From contig NC_080678.1 of assembly GCF_030445035.2 (NCBI RefSeq), positions 114,988,599 through 115,052,598 on the forward strand: DNA of 64,000 bases, given 5' to 3'. How positions within the stretch are numbered: position 1 is the stretch's first letter; the number at the start of each line of letters is the position of its first letter. A program made the position numbers and the translations under genes. This stretch comes from Dasypus novemcinctus. Lineage: Eukaryota; Chordata; Mammalia; Cingulata; Dasypodidae. Positions 24,216 to 36,420 of the stretch are shown piece by piece. The notes beneath the pieces are model-generated. The model saw nothing but the letters and a program-made list of their open reading frames with translations. It was not told where the DNA came from and searched no databases.

Positions 24216-25788
24216 CTGTTAGAGAAATGCAAAGCACCCTGAGCCACATTTGGAGATTGCTCCTTTAAGGAGCGAAAAGGTCTCGGTCCATGGGATTTTA
24301 GAGCAGAGCTGGCTCCCCAGGGCAGTCCACATCCGTGAGAATCCAGCTCCTGCACCTGCTGCCACTGGCACCTGAGCCCCGCACTGAGTCATCCCAAAGC
24401 CCCTTAGCCTGGGGACTCTTGGGAAACCCCCAATATTGTGGTGGTTTTTATGTGTTTAATGGAGAAAGTATCTGCACATTTTAGACCAAGACAAAAACAG
24501 AAGTGACCGTGACAATCCCACTTTTTAGTAAGAAATGTTTAGGGGATTTTTGGGTGTGTTTTTGTTTTTCTGGGTTTTTTTTTTTTTAGTTTTTTGTCTT
24601 CCTCTGTCCTCACCCAGGAAGCCTCATTTTCCCATTTCCCTGGCTCATCCACCCTACCCTCAGCATGCTGCCCTCTCCTAGAGGGCCTCACTGCTCAAAG
24701 CACGAGCTGATCTGGCTCAACTGCTAACGTCCCTACCGGCCCTTTGAGGTTGGCTGTCGAGGCCTTGTTAGCCCTGCTCAACCTTCTGAGATAAAAACAT
24801 ACAAAGCTGTGTATTATCTTCTGAGTTAGAATCTGAGTCTACCAGATTCATTGTCTTTGATCTATTTTACAACTCTGTGTGAATAAATATTGTGGTTCTT
24901 TGAATTCTCTTTTCAAACCAGCGTCCTCCCTCAGTGAATGAGTTAAATAAAATCTTTAACATGTATTCATTTTTATATCTGCATTATGGCCATGATTTTC
25001 CCTTTTGTTGAACATTCTTTAATACCACCATCCCACAGCCTACATGGATTTTGCTAGAGCGCACAGACTTTCAGGCCAGTTCTCACCTGTAACAGAGGAA
25101 TCTTTACTTCTGCCCCCCACCGAGTGGCCTTGTGACCTCTCTGACTGTGCACACCCTACTGTGAGAGGGGCACAGCCCCAAATATCCAAATCTGCATAAG
25201 TATTTGGCTACAAACCATAACCACTTACTACTCAGCTGGTATAATGCATTATAATGTATTATAATGATATAGTACATGATCAAGGAATGCCCAAAGCAGA
25301 AATGTGTCATGGATGAGATTAAAAAATATGTATATATAGCAGTTATCCTATTTTCTTCAGCATGACTTGGGGAGACCTCCAAACCTCACTTTGAAACCAT
25401 TCTCTCCTACCAAGTCTTCTCCAATGCTCCCTCCACAGCCATCCTCCAACCTCTTCAAGACTCCAATCAAGAGAGCCTGCTGCTTTTTCATTATCACCAT
25501 CTCCACCTGCAATGTCCCCACTTTCCCTCTTATCCATGCTTAGAGCCCATGACTCTGCCCAGTAACCACTCCTTTCAGAGGAAACCCCAAGCTCCCATCC
25601 TTTGTGCTTCTGTCCTCATTATATGTAATGTGCAGGCATTTTAATTCCAGTACCTGGTGAAACCACATGCATACACCATGTCTGCTTTGGAGCAACTGAT
25701 CAGATTTACTTCAAATGTATGACTGCAGATCTCAATGGGCACTCAAGTGCCAGATCATCTTTCTCTACTTCCTTAATAAATTCAGTGT
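24216..25788. other. FRMPD2 intron: nothing coding seen
   Basis: Intronic DNA with a T-rich stretch near 24,560-24,600 and AT-rich DNA at 25,230-25,340. Pyrimidine-rich DNA at 25,380-25,560 resembles the adjacent L2 sequence. No exon is supported. Confidence 0.5.
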
Positions 25789-25789
25789 C

Positions 25790-26226
25790 TGTGGTAGTTT
25801 GAGACTGCATGTACCCCAGAAAAGCATGTTCCTAAAGCTAGTCCATTCTTGTGGGTGTGAACATATTGTGGATGGGACCTTCTGATTAGGTTGCTTCAGT
25901 AACATGTGATCCAGGGTGGGTCTTAGTCCTCTTACTAGAGCCTTTATTAATGGGATGAATAGGGAGACAGAAGCAGAAAGAGCCACAAAAGCAGGATGCT
26001 GAAGGCAAGGAAGCCCAGAGGAGAAGAGGCCAGCTGATACCGCCATGTGCACTGCCATGTGACAGAGGAGTCTAGGATCACTAGCAGCCATCTTTAGAGA
26101 GAGAATACCTGATGGTGCCTTGGTTTGAATGTTTTTCTCAGCCTCAAAACTGTAAGCTTGTAACCCATTGTTAAAAGCCAACCCATTTTGGTATATTGCA
26201 ATTTGGCAACCTAGCAGACTAAAATC
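25790..26226 (+). mobile_element. MaLR-like solo LTR (xenarthran subfamily likely)
   Basis: A fossil LTR beginning TGTGGTAGTTTGAGACTGCA and ending in 'cagactaaaatca'. It has the family's 'ggtgggtcttagtcctc', 'cactgccatgtgacagagga' and 'cctcaaaactgtaagc' segments. It sits in the FRMPD2 intron in antisense orientation to the gene. There is no internal region. Confidence 0.78.
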
Positions 26227-26239
26227 ATCTTCCCTCTCC

Positions 26240-27810
26240 TCAAGTCTCCAATAACTCAAAAGTTGACTTGGCCTCTTTCTTCACAGTAAGAATGGACACA
26301 ACCAGATGAAATCCTCCATCTTCCCAGAGCAAATTCTACCAGCCAACCTGCATCTTATCCCCATGTCCTCCTCTACCTCTCATCCACCCAATTTCTCTGC
26401 TCTACTTCATAGAAAAATTCTTCAAGTGAATGTCTGTACTTACTATTTCTGCATCTCCCCCCTTCTCTCCTGTACCCACCCCAACCAGACTTCAGATGAT
26501 CACCCACTCAGCCAAAAGGAATCTCTTTAATCAGGGTTCTAATGACCTACATCTTTCTACAGCCAAAGGACAACTCTGTTCTCATTTCACTCTACCACAC
26601 AGCAACATTTGACACAATTGACCCCTTGCTCCAACTTGAGGGCTTTCTTTACCCAACTTCTAAGCTCTGCTCTTGCCTTGCTTTTGTACCCCCTCCCTGG
26701 CTCCTTCCTCTTGGTCTCATTTCTCTGGACCATACCTCTCAATATTGCAGGGTCCCATGACTCACTTGTCCCACTTCTTGTCTTTACCTGTACTCCCCCC
26801 CAAGGTAACTTTATCCAGTTCATGGCTTTAAACATCTATGTGCTGATAACTCCCAAATTCACCCTCTCTAGCCCTGACTTCATGCCTATTCTCCAGAAAA
26901 GAAAAAAGAAAAAAAAAAAAACTTTCTTAGTGACATCTCCACTAGATGTCCTGTAAGCATCTCAGTTTTACATGCTGTTGAGAATGCTTCTCCTCCATCC
27001 ACCCCAAGCTGCTCAGCCTGAGCATCCCTTCTCTTACTTAGCAAGTGATACTACCATTCACCCAGGTGCCCAAACCAAACTTCCATTGCTTTCTCTCATA
27101 GCCTATCAATAATCCCATGATTATTGATACCTCCAAAACGTATTCCAAATCTGACGCCTTCTCACTTATGATTCTGCTCTAACCCCAGTCCCAGTCACAA
27201 AAATACCTATCCAAATGATTACAATAGCTTCAACCCATTTCCCCCCTCCAATCCATCTCTACCAGGAATCCATGTGATCTTACTAAAGTAGAAATCAGAT
27301 GAGGACACGCTCCTGCTTGAACCCCCAGTGGCTTCCCATCATTGCCAGGATGGAATTAGTACGTACTATGACCTACATAGTCCTACCTGATCCCAGTCCT
27401 GCCTATCCCTGTGACTTCTTTCCCCTCCATCCTCCCTTCCATTCACTGCAGCCCAGGCACACCTGGCTTCTCTCTGTCCCTCAAACATCCAGACTCATTA
27501 CTGTCAGAGAGCCTTTGCCCTTGTTGTTCCTCCTGCCAGGAATGGCCTTACCCCAGATCTTTGTCTGGATGCTTCTTTCTCATCATCAGATTTCAAATAC
27601 TCCTCCCTGACCACACTAGCTAATCCCCAGGTACTCTCAGTAGCATCATCCTACCTGATTTTCTCCAGAGTGCAGATCCTGATCTCAAACTCACTTCTTT
27701 CATCATGTATGTACTTGTCTCTCCCCCTACACTAGTAGGTGTACTCCCCCAGGACAAGGGCTCTTTTTTGTTCACTGCTGTGTCTCAGATACTTGATGGA
27801 ATATGTGCAA
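26240..27810 (+). mobile_element. L2 LINE fragment, plus strand
   Basis: Pyrimidine-rich DNA following the L2 ORF2 to 3'-end order. Landmarks are 'gacacaattgaccccttgc' near 26,610, 'ctgataactcccaaattc' near 26,840, 'gtggcttcccatcattgcc' near 27,330, 'tgccaggaatggccttacc' near 27,535 and 'ggacaagggctc' near 27,750. It is ancient and not coding. The plus-strand frames here are L2 debris. Confidence 0.75.
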
Positions 27811-28003
27811 GTCCCTTAACTTCTACCACCTCAGAATCCTCATCTTTAAAACAGTATATCAGTACCTACCTAGGCAGCAATTGCATATTAGATTAGATTA
27901 GAGAGTGCAGGCAGGTTTCCAGACAGCACCTAGGGTACAGCAGAGGCTCAGGAAGTCTGGGTCCCTTCTCTCTTCCCTCTTTGTCATTCACAGATTTGGA
28001 AGG

Positions 28004-28628
28004 TGTAGCAGTTTGATATTATTTATGAATCCCAAAAAGAGATACTGACTATGTTTGTAAACTGGTCTGTTTCTCTGAGCATGATACCTTTGACTGTATA
28101 AGAGTCAGCTGAGATGCCTTTGATTAAATTATGTTAAAATTAGGACTTTGATTCAACACACATCATTAGGGCCTGTAGAGTTGAGTTGCTGCCCCCTTGG
28201 TGGGCTATATAAATGGATACTCAATCAAGAACACTGAAGTAGATACATGGAGAGGAACACAGAGGAAGAGAGACAGCTCCATAGTCATGGTAGAAGCCCT
28301 GGGAAGAGAGATGAACCTGATAGTCTACAGCTGACCTTGTGAAGAGACCAAAGCATCTCAGCCCAGAGAGAAATGAGCCCTCCAGCCTACAGCTGAGATC
28401 AGAAGAAGCTGGGTGCATGGAACCTTAAGAGGAAGAGGAAGGCTGAACCCTCACAGACATCTTCTGCCATCTTGTTTCAACATGTGGCAACAAAGTTTGG
28501 TGAGGAAGTAACTTTGAATTGGACTCCTTAGGGCCTTGTGACTGCAAGCTTCTATCCCAAATAAATACCCTTTATCAAAGCCAACAGATTTCTGCTACCT
28601 TGCATCAGCACCCCTTTTGGCTAATACA
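28004..28628 (+). mobile_element. MaLR/ERVL-like solo LTR
   Basis: A fossil LTR from TGTAGCAGTTTGATATTATT to CTAATACA. It has 'gccttgtgactgcaagcttc' and an AATAAAT polyadenylation-type signal near 28,559, in the place expected for such LTRs. I cannot name the subfamily. It is older than the DAS SINEs by eye. Confidence 0.65.
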
Positions 28629-29654
28629 GAAGGTTCTCAGAGTTCCTCTCCTTCACTCAACAGGTTGACTCTTCTCAAAAGCATCCCCCCCAAGTCTTGA
28701 CTCTCCTCTACTTAAACACTCTGATGGCAAATAATTTACTCTCCTTGGGCAGTCACTGTATTTTGTGGATAGTTCTGGTGCTAAAAACTTTATTCTAGAA
28801 TCCGAGGCCTAGAGAAGTGAGGTAACTTTCCAAGGCCCATGAACCAGCTAGCAGCAGAACAAGTTCAATAGATGCCACAGATGCTGCTTCAGGATGAAGA
28901 CACTTCCTCAGAGGTGCTGGAGGCTCACAGCTAGCCTTCCACAGGAATTGCCCTCAGCTGAAGGGGCTCCCTCACCCTAGGTTTGCCCTCTCCCTGGTCA
29001 GTCTATCCCCCAACACTGGTTGATGCTGAGATGCAAAGGCCCAGGTTCTCCTGCCCCTATTCAGGACAGCTCTTCCCTCTCCCAAGCTTCTCACAAGCTT
29101 CCGCAGGGTCAGCTGAGGGTGCAGGGGCAGCTGCACCATTTTCAACTTCTCTGCCTAGTCCTGCTTCCCTCCCCTCTCAGGTGTGGTTCCAGAGAGCCCT
29201 CCCCAGAAACTTCCCACCCACCAATCTGCTTTAGTCTGTTTCCTGCAGACCCAATGGACAGCCTCAGGCAAAAATCCTTGACTTTCCTGCTTTCAGTGCC
29301 TCTTTTCTTGGCACAGCACCACCCAAGCCCTCATTCATATTTCAGGAAGGAGGACATCTGTCCTGTTTTTTTTACACTTCAGTCCTCAGAATGAAGTACC
29401 TGGTTTTCTGTGCTCTGGTTGTGTGTCTACTTTCCTTTTTCTTTATTTCTGCTCCTGGAGGCCCAGACTGCTGGAGAACCTGGCTCTAGAAGTTCTACAG
29501 TGAAGAAATAAACATCTACAGGAAAAGTCAAATGTCACAAGAGGCAGAAGTAGGGAGTGGAAGCCCAAAGGAGCAGGCAGAGATGCCATCTCATGAGCTT
29601 GTCCCAGACTGCGGTGGATGTGCACCCATTTGGACATGGTCTTGGTCTTGGTCC
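28629..29654. other. FRMPD2 intron: nothing coding seen
   Basis: Intronic DNA. Open frames on both strands at 28,980-29,660 have no motif or splice context. Confidence 0.45.
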
Positions 29655-30043
29655 ACATTCTGGTGGCTGTGGACCACTGTAAATAGGGTCTCCTGAAGAT
29701 GTTACTCCAGTTTAGGTGTGGCCCGGCTGAATGAGATAGGGCTCAAATCAGATTACTGGAGTCCTTTATAAGCAGAGAGAAAGTCAGACCGGAAGAGAAG
29801 CCACAGGAAGAGCGAGAAGCCAGAAGTCAATGGAACCCCAAAGAGAAAGGAGACACAGCTGCCATGGGCATTGCCATGGGATGGTAAAGCCAAGGAGTCC
29901 CAAAGATTCCTGGCCAGTCAGAAGATACTGGTCCTGGGAGGACGCTCACCATCTAGCTCTGAAACCATTAGCCAATAAAGTTCCATTATTTAAACCAACC
30001 TATCTTAGGGGATTTGTTTTAGCAGCTAGGAAACTAAAGCACA
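29655..30043 (+). mobile_element. MaLR-like LTR, partial
   Basis: It carries the family's 'ctggagtcctttataagc', 'cattgccatgggatgg' and 'tttagcagctaggaaactaa' segments. Only the 3' part is clear. It ends about 150 bp from the donor of the 30.2 kb FRMPD2 exon. Confidence 0.65.
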
Positions 30044-30192
30044 GACTAACTGAGCATGGGGACCAGCTGATTTCCTACCCTAGTGCGAGAAGGAGGCCTA
30101 CAAGCAAGGACGAGCTTCTCAGGACCCACCACGCAGGAAACCTAATACCTGAGCCCGAGCAGGTGAAGAGGGCAGAGTGTTCCGTGTCTTAC

Positions 30193-30252
30193 CTGCCATC
30201 CCTGGCCAGTCCCAGCCTCCTGCGGGGCTCCTCAAAGTAGATGGAACACCTC
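30193..30252 (-). pseudogene. FRMPD2: FRMPD2 exon: end of PDZ3, with a stop and a deletion
   Basis: Acceptor TTTGGTTTCCCCTAG and donor GCAG|GTAAGA, 60 nt, phase 0 to 0. The codons read EVFHLL, then TGA (30,232-30,234), then GAPQEAGTGQGWQ. The human segment as I recall it is EVLHLLRGAPQE, then VTLLLCRPPPG, then a stretch ending EQEWQ. The arginine codon is therefore a stop here. About 13 codons (39 nt), including the last PDZ beta strand, are missing while the ends still match. Both splice sites remain good. Confidence 0.85.
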
Positions 30253-32174
30253 CTAGGGGAAACCAAAGTGTGTGGTGAAATCCAGGGCTGGGCACATCTG
30301 TGGCCACCAGGTGGGCACAAGCTCCCTCCTCTCCCCCACTCTCCCCACGCTCTCCCTGGCGCCTGTTTCCTCTCCCCCCTCTGCCCATCTTGATCTGTTT
30401 CCCGGCTCCAGAGAACCCTGCAGAGTGTAAACTTTTCAAAATGCAAGGGGCAGATGCTGCAGCCCGGGGTTCCCGCAATGGGCCCTGTGTGGAAATGGGC
30501 CATTCCTATTTGTGCCAGGACCTGCAGCTACTGGTGCTTTTTCTTCAGAGAGGGTGAAACAGACTCAAACACGTGACCGTCCCATCTCGACCCCTGGCCC
30601 CCCAGCTCACCTCCATCTCAGGGGCCACAGGCCCTTGCGGTCTCTTCCCTGCCACACTGCAAGAGCCTCCTCTGCACTCCTGCCTCTCCAGGGTCAACCC
30701 CACGCCCCACGTTCCACCTCGCTCGAGGGTGATCTTGCCAAAACGTAGCTAAAACCAAGCCCCCTCTGCAACCACCAGCCTGCCCTCCACGTGGGCTCAG
30801 TCCCTGAAGCCCGTTCCCACCTGCCGTGGCCTCTGCCTTCAGCCCCCGGCCCTTGCCCCCTGTGCACCCACATCCTAACCCCCACCAGGCGGAACCTCTC
30901 AGGGCCCCGGGCACGTTTCCCCTCCTGAGACGATCTGATATTCTCCCTCCATGGGCCCTATTTCCTCTCCAGCCCAGGATTTCTTGGCCTTGGCGCAGGA
31001 CATTTGGGGCCAGCGCACTCCCTGCTGAGCAGACCTGGCCCGTACACACTGGGACACTGGGCCATGCCCGCCTCCACCCACCAATGCCGGGAGCACGTGG
31101 CATCCACCTGCGCGCACATGCGCATCCACCTGCGCACATGCGCACTCACGCCCCAGCTGTGACAGGCGAAAGTGCCTCCAGACCTTGTCAAACGTGCCCT
31201 TAGAAGCAAAGTCCTCCCCGAGACCCTCAGATCCCCCTTAGCTGCACAGGACGCCCACGGAACACCCCTCCCCACCCCAACTCCCTGTGCCCTGGTGCAA
31301 ACACCGCATTAGGTTTCTCTGTTGTTTTCTCTCATGGACTTATTGCCTGCGGTCACTGTTGTTTCCTTGTCTGTCCCTGGCACCCCCACCATGAACTCCA
31401 AGGCCTCAAGAGCTGTCGCCCTGTGTCACCTGCAGTGGCGCTCAGAGAACGTCTCTGGGCTTAAAGCGTCAGCCCGGGGCACAGGGGCGGCAAGAGACAC
31501 AGGGGCACAGGGGCTGGCTCCCCACCACAATGGACAGGCCTGAGCCAGCTCTCTCTGTCCCTAGGGTTGGGTCACTCCCTGGCAGGCTTAGGGCTGGGTG
31601 AACGCACCCCACCGTCACCAGCCCAGGCTACTGAGCTCTGCCTTGAGCTTCCCAAACCGTTGCCCACTCCTTTCTCCAGCTCCCCTCAAATGACCTGCCC
31701 TTGTCCGGGACTCTGGCTGACACCATATTTCCCTGATATTTTGAACTCTCAGTATGAGAAGTGGCCACTTCTTGCCCTCCCCATTTTTCGCTGACAGGAA
31801 ATCAATGTAACACTACACACCAAATGCTGTAAATTTGGTGGAGGAATCAGGACGAGGGCAGCGAGGCCATCGCTCTAGTCCTTTCAGTGCCCTTACTCAG
31901 CTCCCAGAACCTTCCAGAGTGTGAGGAGGCCTCGAGCCAGCACGGAAGCCAGGGGTTTCTCATCTGTTTCCACGACCTTCGGCAGCAGCAGGGCCTGCTC
32001 AAGGGCAGATTTTTAAAAACCAAGATGGAAAATGAAACGGGAGGCTGTTCCACCAACTGCAGTCTTTGTGTGAGGGGAGATGCGGCTCCACGCGTGATAC
32101 TGGGGAGCCCAGGGTGTCCCCCGGGGTGGGATGGAGCGGCCTGACGACAGTGCCGCCGTGGGGTCCCCCGGGGG
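30253..32174. other. FRMPD2 intron, GC-rich
   Basis: It contains a GC-rich stretch (30,600-31,300) with alternating purine-pyrimidine TGCGCACATGCGCA-type motifs at about 31,108-31,146. No additional exon is supported. A search by eye for a separate small exon carrying the S-T-E-G-L segment failed. That segment instead seems to sit at the 3' edge of the 32.3 kb exon. Confidence 0.5.
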
Positions 32175-32387
32175 CTGGGAGGTAAGGCCTTGGGGACCTT
32201 CCGTACACGGCCAGCGTGACGTCGCCGGCGGAGAGCGCCCCGTTCTCCTCGGCGGGCTGCCCCGGGAAGAGCCTCTCCATCCTCAGGAGACTGTTCCAGG
32301 GGACACCACAGCTTTCACTTTCCATCGGCTCGCAGCTGAGTCCCAAACCACTGGAATTCTTTTTCAGTTTGATCTCGAACGTACAAC
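32175..32387 (-). pseudogene. FRMPD2: FRMPD2 exon: first part of PDZ3, degraded 3' edge
   Basis: Acceptor TTCCTACCACGCAG, entering in phase 1. The open frame reads [19 protein letters not shown], then [20 protein letters not shown], then [13 protein letters not shown], which is the PDZ3 core. In the related PTPN13 the equivalent PDZ reads TFEVKLFKNSSGLGFSF and LFPGQPAAESG. The GLGF carboxylate-binding loop is GLGL here. Beyond 32,198 the expected S-T-E-G-L-x-F-Q stretch is present only as a diverged 23-nt piece whose length breaks the frame. Where the donor should be (32,174-32,173) the minus strand reads CC, not GT. The GT at 32,197-32,196 is an alternative but poor donor (GTCCCC). Confidence 0.8.
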
Positions 32388-35300
32388 CTGCGTGGTAGGA
32401 AGTCAAGCAAACAAAATCCTTCAGTCGATGGCACGGATTGGGATCCGGCCTCAAAATGCAAATTATCAAGGAGATGGATGATTTCTAGTTCACATAGGAA
32501 GACTTCATTTTCCTCGTTTTTAATATCTGAGTCCATTACACACGGTACAGGTCAGGGCTGTTCAATAAAAATAAAATGTGGGCTACAAATGTAAGCCACA
32601 ATTGGAAGTTCAAAGCTTTCTAATAGCCACCTTTTTAAAAGAGTGAAGGGAAACATAAAATAAATATTGATCATATGATTTAATTGGATATTCCAAAATA
32701 GTACCATTTCAAAGGGTCATCAAAGTGACACAATTATTGAGATGTTTTACATTTTTTCTTGCATACGAGGCTTCAAAATCCAATATTTGTTTTATTAATT
32801 TGAGTTGGCCATACTTCAAGTGCTTAACTGCTGCAGGTAACAAGTAGCTGTCTTAACTGGAGAGTACATTTATAGTCAACAACGTTTACAGTTTGACATA
32901 TGTTTTGTGCCCATGTACAACATACTGGCCCTTGGTAGAATTTGCACCACATATATTCCTGTTGCATCAATTTTTAGTATGCTTGAAATTCAATTTTTGC
33001 CTAATTAGACCATGCTGACTATTATCATCAACTCTACGGACAATATTTTTCATGGTCATTTTGTTTAGCTGTGTGGCCTGTGTGGGCCAATGCTACCAAA
33101 GATGAGCATAGCATCTGAAACCTAGCTACTCCCCCCCACACACTGCCCTTCCCATCCTGCTCGGTGCTCAACACATAGAGGGGCAGAGCACGGCCAAGGA
33201 GCGTGACTGGGGCCAGAATGAGAGCGTTGGAAGCAGTCCAGGTGGAGGTGTGCTGTGCGGCCAACTTTCCCATCCCCTCAGCTGGGATCCTCAGTTCAGT
33301 TCATACTCAGTTTCTCCAAGACAGAGTTGGGGTGAGCAGAGGAACAATGAAAGAAGAAGCCTCCTTGTTTCACCACCGAGTGCTACCCTCAGTCACAGCC
33401 AACCATGCCCCCCTGATCACCTCCCCTTCTGTCCAACGTGCAGGTCCTGTCGCAGGACTGAAAGCCTCTACCACGGGACTGGAAAATGGCTAAGTACCAC
33501 ATTACGGTATTGTAAGGCAATAGGCACTTTCTTAGCGGGAAACAAAATCAGGAGGGGTGTACAGAGAGATTACCCCTCAGAAGGCATGTAATTATGCCAC
33601 TCTGAGCTGATGGTGGGTTTGCTGTTGAAAACGATGACAAGAATAAGGATAGAATTCCCGAGCATCTTCCCCTCTCACCTTGCCCGGCCAGTCCTCAGGT
33701 CCTTGGCTACAAATGCCCTGGTTGGAATGTCATCCTTAAATACCTTCGTGCAAATGCTCTGGCCCAAAAGTCTTAGGAAGGCTGAAGGGCAGGATTAGGT
33801 CTGGTAATCATGTAGGGACAATACTTTTGTTTTGCAGAACTATATATGACTAGCTTGCCTCCCAACCCCATTAGAAAGCCAGCTGCATCATCTCCCCTGG
33901 CCCTCTTCTTCTGAGAACAGAGAGGAAGCCTCCCTGCCTTTCCCCTTTGAGTTGATATTTCAAAAGCAGCACCCGATGACAGGACAATAGTAACACTCAG
34001 TTCACTCTCCTCTCACCATCTGTCACTGAGACACAGCTCGTGGGCCTGCCAGGCAAGGTTGTTACCAAGGAAACAGCTGAACGTACATCTCCCATCCTGT
34101 CATTGGCAGAAGGACTCTGCTGAGCCATCCTGAGGCCTCTGCTCTCTAAGACCAGCCTTGCAATCTACAAGGAAGGGTGAGCAAACTCAATTCACACTTC
34201 ATATGGCAACTGGGAGGCCCTCCCTTCACCCTGCAAATGCTTCTTAATTTCCTGATGCTTGCATTAAGCTACTTCACTTGAATCTCAAATCAAAATCTCC
34301 AATCTATTTGGTGGGATCCAGACCCATCTTTCTAGCTCCCTGTTGGACAAGTAAGTATATGTGGGAGTAAAACGTGTCCCTCTGTTTCCATATTCAAGGC
34401 CAAACCCATCCCCTCTCCTCCTTCCCCCTCTTTGCTTTGCCTCCTCCCTTTGCAGTGGCTCTCAGCATGTGGACCCCTATGCAGTGAGGCTCCCAGGGGC
34501 TGCACTTGGAGTCATCTGGCTCTCCCCCTTCTGCCCTCCAAATAGTCACCTGGTTTCTCAGGCTTGCAGGTCGTACATCAGAAGCAGCCCCCCCAGTGCT
34601 TCCCCTTTCCCCATTTCCTCCCCCAATGCCAATGCCCAGCTGGACTGGGCAAGAGCCAGCGAACTTGGCTTCCTGGGTCCTGCCTTTGCCTCCCTCATCC
34701 CCACCCCCTCATGTCACCAGTGGACTGGCCTAAAACAAAAATCAGTCGTGCTACACACTTGATTCAAAGTCTCCAATGTTTCCCACTGCCCCAATCCAAT
34801 CCCCCAGCATGGCACTCCCTCCAGGCCTTTTCCAGTCCGGCCTTCAGAGGCCTGATTTCCTTCTGGTTTGATTCCCTACCCCTCTCCCCCATATGGTCTA
34901 TACCCAGTTGGGGTTCATGGACGAGTAGCTGGGCCCCTCCTGGCAGCCTTTTAGAAATGCCAACTTCTATCCTGGGGACATGGCCCTGCCACCATCATCT
35001 CCTGCAGTCATCATCCAGCGCAAGCCTGTGATCCCAGGGTGACAGCTCTTACCTGTTGTCACCCCCACTGAGTCAACCAGGTAGCAAAGTTCTACAGGGT
35101 CGTTCCTTGAGCACAGTGCCCAGCACTTAGTAGGTGCTCAGTAAACATGCACTCGGTGAGGTAGAGGGATAAATAAATTAAGAAATGAACACAAGCACAG
35201 GCCAAGTGCTCTGCTCACCCAGGTGGGCCCTGGCAGTGGGAGAGGGCAGGAGGCGGATGCACTGGGAAGCTGCTTCAGAAGCAGAACCTGTAGGTCTTAG

Positions 35301-35700
35301 AAACCAGCTGAAGGTCTGGGGGATAAAGAACAAGAATGAAGGGCTTCCTTTCACCAGGGAAAACAGGGAAGTAAACAGTCGTAATTTGAACTGAAATGCA
35401 GAGAGCAGGATGCTTGGGAGCAGAGGGCAAGGGCAATTACTCCAGGCTGGAGAGGTTAGGGAGAGCTTACTCAAGGAAATAACACCTGACGTGAAGGCTG
35501 ACGCTGTTAGCCAAGTGACGGTAGCAGGGAGGGGGGAGATGGAAGGTGATGGCCCTCCTGGTGCTAGCCATGTCATCATTTCTTCTTCTCGTAAGAACAG
35601 AGGGTCCTAATAAATCGCTTCTCAAGATATGTCAGACTAAGTTGCCAGGGTAAGTAACTTCACCATAAATCAGCAGCCTGCTTTGGGAGAGGAAGCCAAA
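32388..35700. other. FRMPD2 intron: no exon seen
   Basis: It holds AT-rich DNA at 32,560-33,010 and L2-like pyrimidine-rich DNA around 34,720-34,870 ('ttcaaagtctccaatgtttc'). A MIR tail near 35,105-35,150 reads 'agtgcccagcacttagtagg'. Plus-strand frames at 34,360-35,030 are L2-type DNA, not genes. Confidence 0.5.
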
Positions 35701-35715
35701 GGGACCAGAACCATG

Positions 35716-35860
35716 CCCTGCAGTTGGCTGGAAGGGGCCCTGGTGGACCTTCAGTCTCTGCTGCCTTCCCAGTGATGGAGAAGGCAATGCCGGCTCTGAG
35801 GCTTGGACACTGGGTGGTTACAGAGCCCACCTTTAGGCAGAGGACCCAACACAATAAAGT
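35716..35860 (-). pseudogene. FRMPD2: FRMPD2 linker exon between PDZ2 and PDZ3, remnant
   Basis: A minus-strand frame reads VGSVTTQCPSLRAG followed by IAFSITGKAAETEG. This resembles the linker after PDZ2 (human, from memory, VPRSTQQCPS; PTPN13 has VPVTPQC at the same place). It lies between the PDZ2 exon at 36.5 kb and the PDZ3 exon at 32.3 kb, as expected. I could not place the acceptor: no AG sits directly before the segment that should encode the last PDZ2 strand. The donor is also uncertain. The limits are approximate. Confidence 0.45.
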
Positions 35861-36420
35861 CTCTTCTAGGTTGTGCCTGTACCCTGCCTGGAGTCAGGAG
35901 GAATCAGGAGGACCGCTGTGTGAGTCTCCTGCCCTGGGTGTCCTGAATTCCCACCTCATTGTGACTCAAAGGCCCTGGTGGGCAAAAATACAAGGGGATG
36001 GAGATGGGCATGCTCTGGGCAGGGGCTTTCACCATGTGCGAAGGCGAGGAGGGCAGAGGACTGGGGATGAGAGCATGAGCAAGCAGCACCCGGAGACAAG
36101 CTGGAGAAGCCATCGCACCCCACCCGTTCCATCCTGCTGTCTGGTCCTGGAATCTAGGCAAGCAACAAGGAACTTTTTCAAGGCTATTTGTAGGGGCTGA
36201 GATTTTCTGCTTGGAAATAGCTGTCTGTTTCCTCCTGGTTTCACATCCCCATAGAAAAACCGTGATAAGTGGAAGAACAAAAAAGAAAAAAAGAGAGAAG
36301 GAGAAGAAATTTTGTTTTCTTTCCTGCCTCCCTCCCTCCCACCCAGAGGCCCCTGCAGTTCCTGATGCCATCCAGGAAAGCTCTGGAAGGAAGGAAAGCC
36401 TCCGGACAAGGCGCCCTTAC

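Noticed and set aside
26306-27623. Plus-strand frames rich in Pro, Ser and Leu
   Set aside because: They follow an ancient L2 LINE and do not form a protein.
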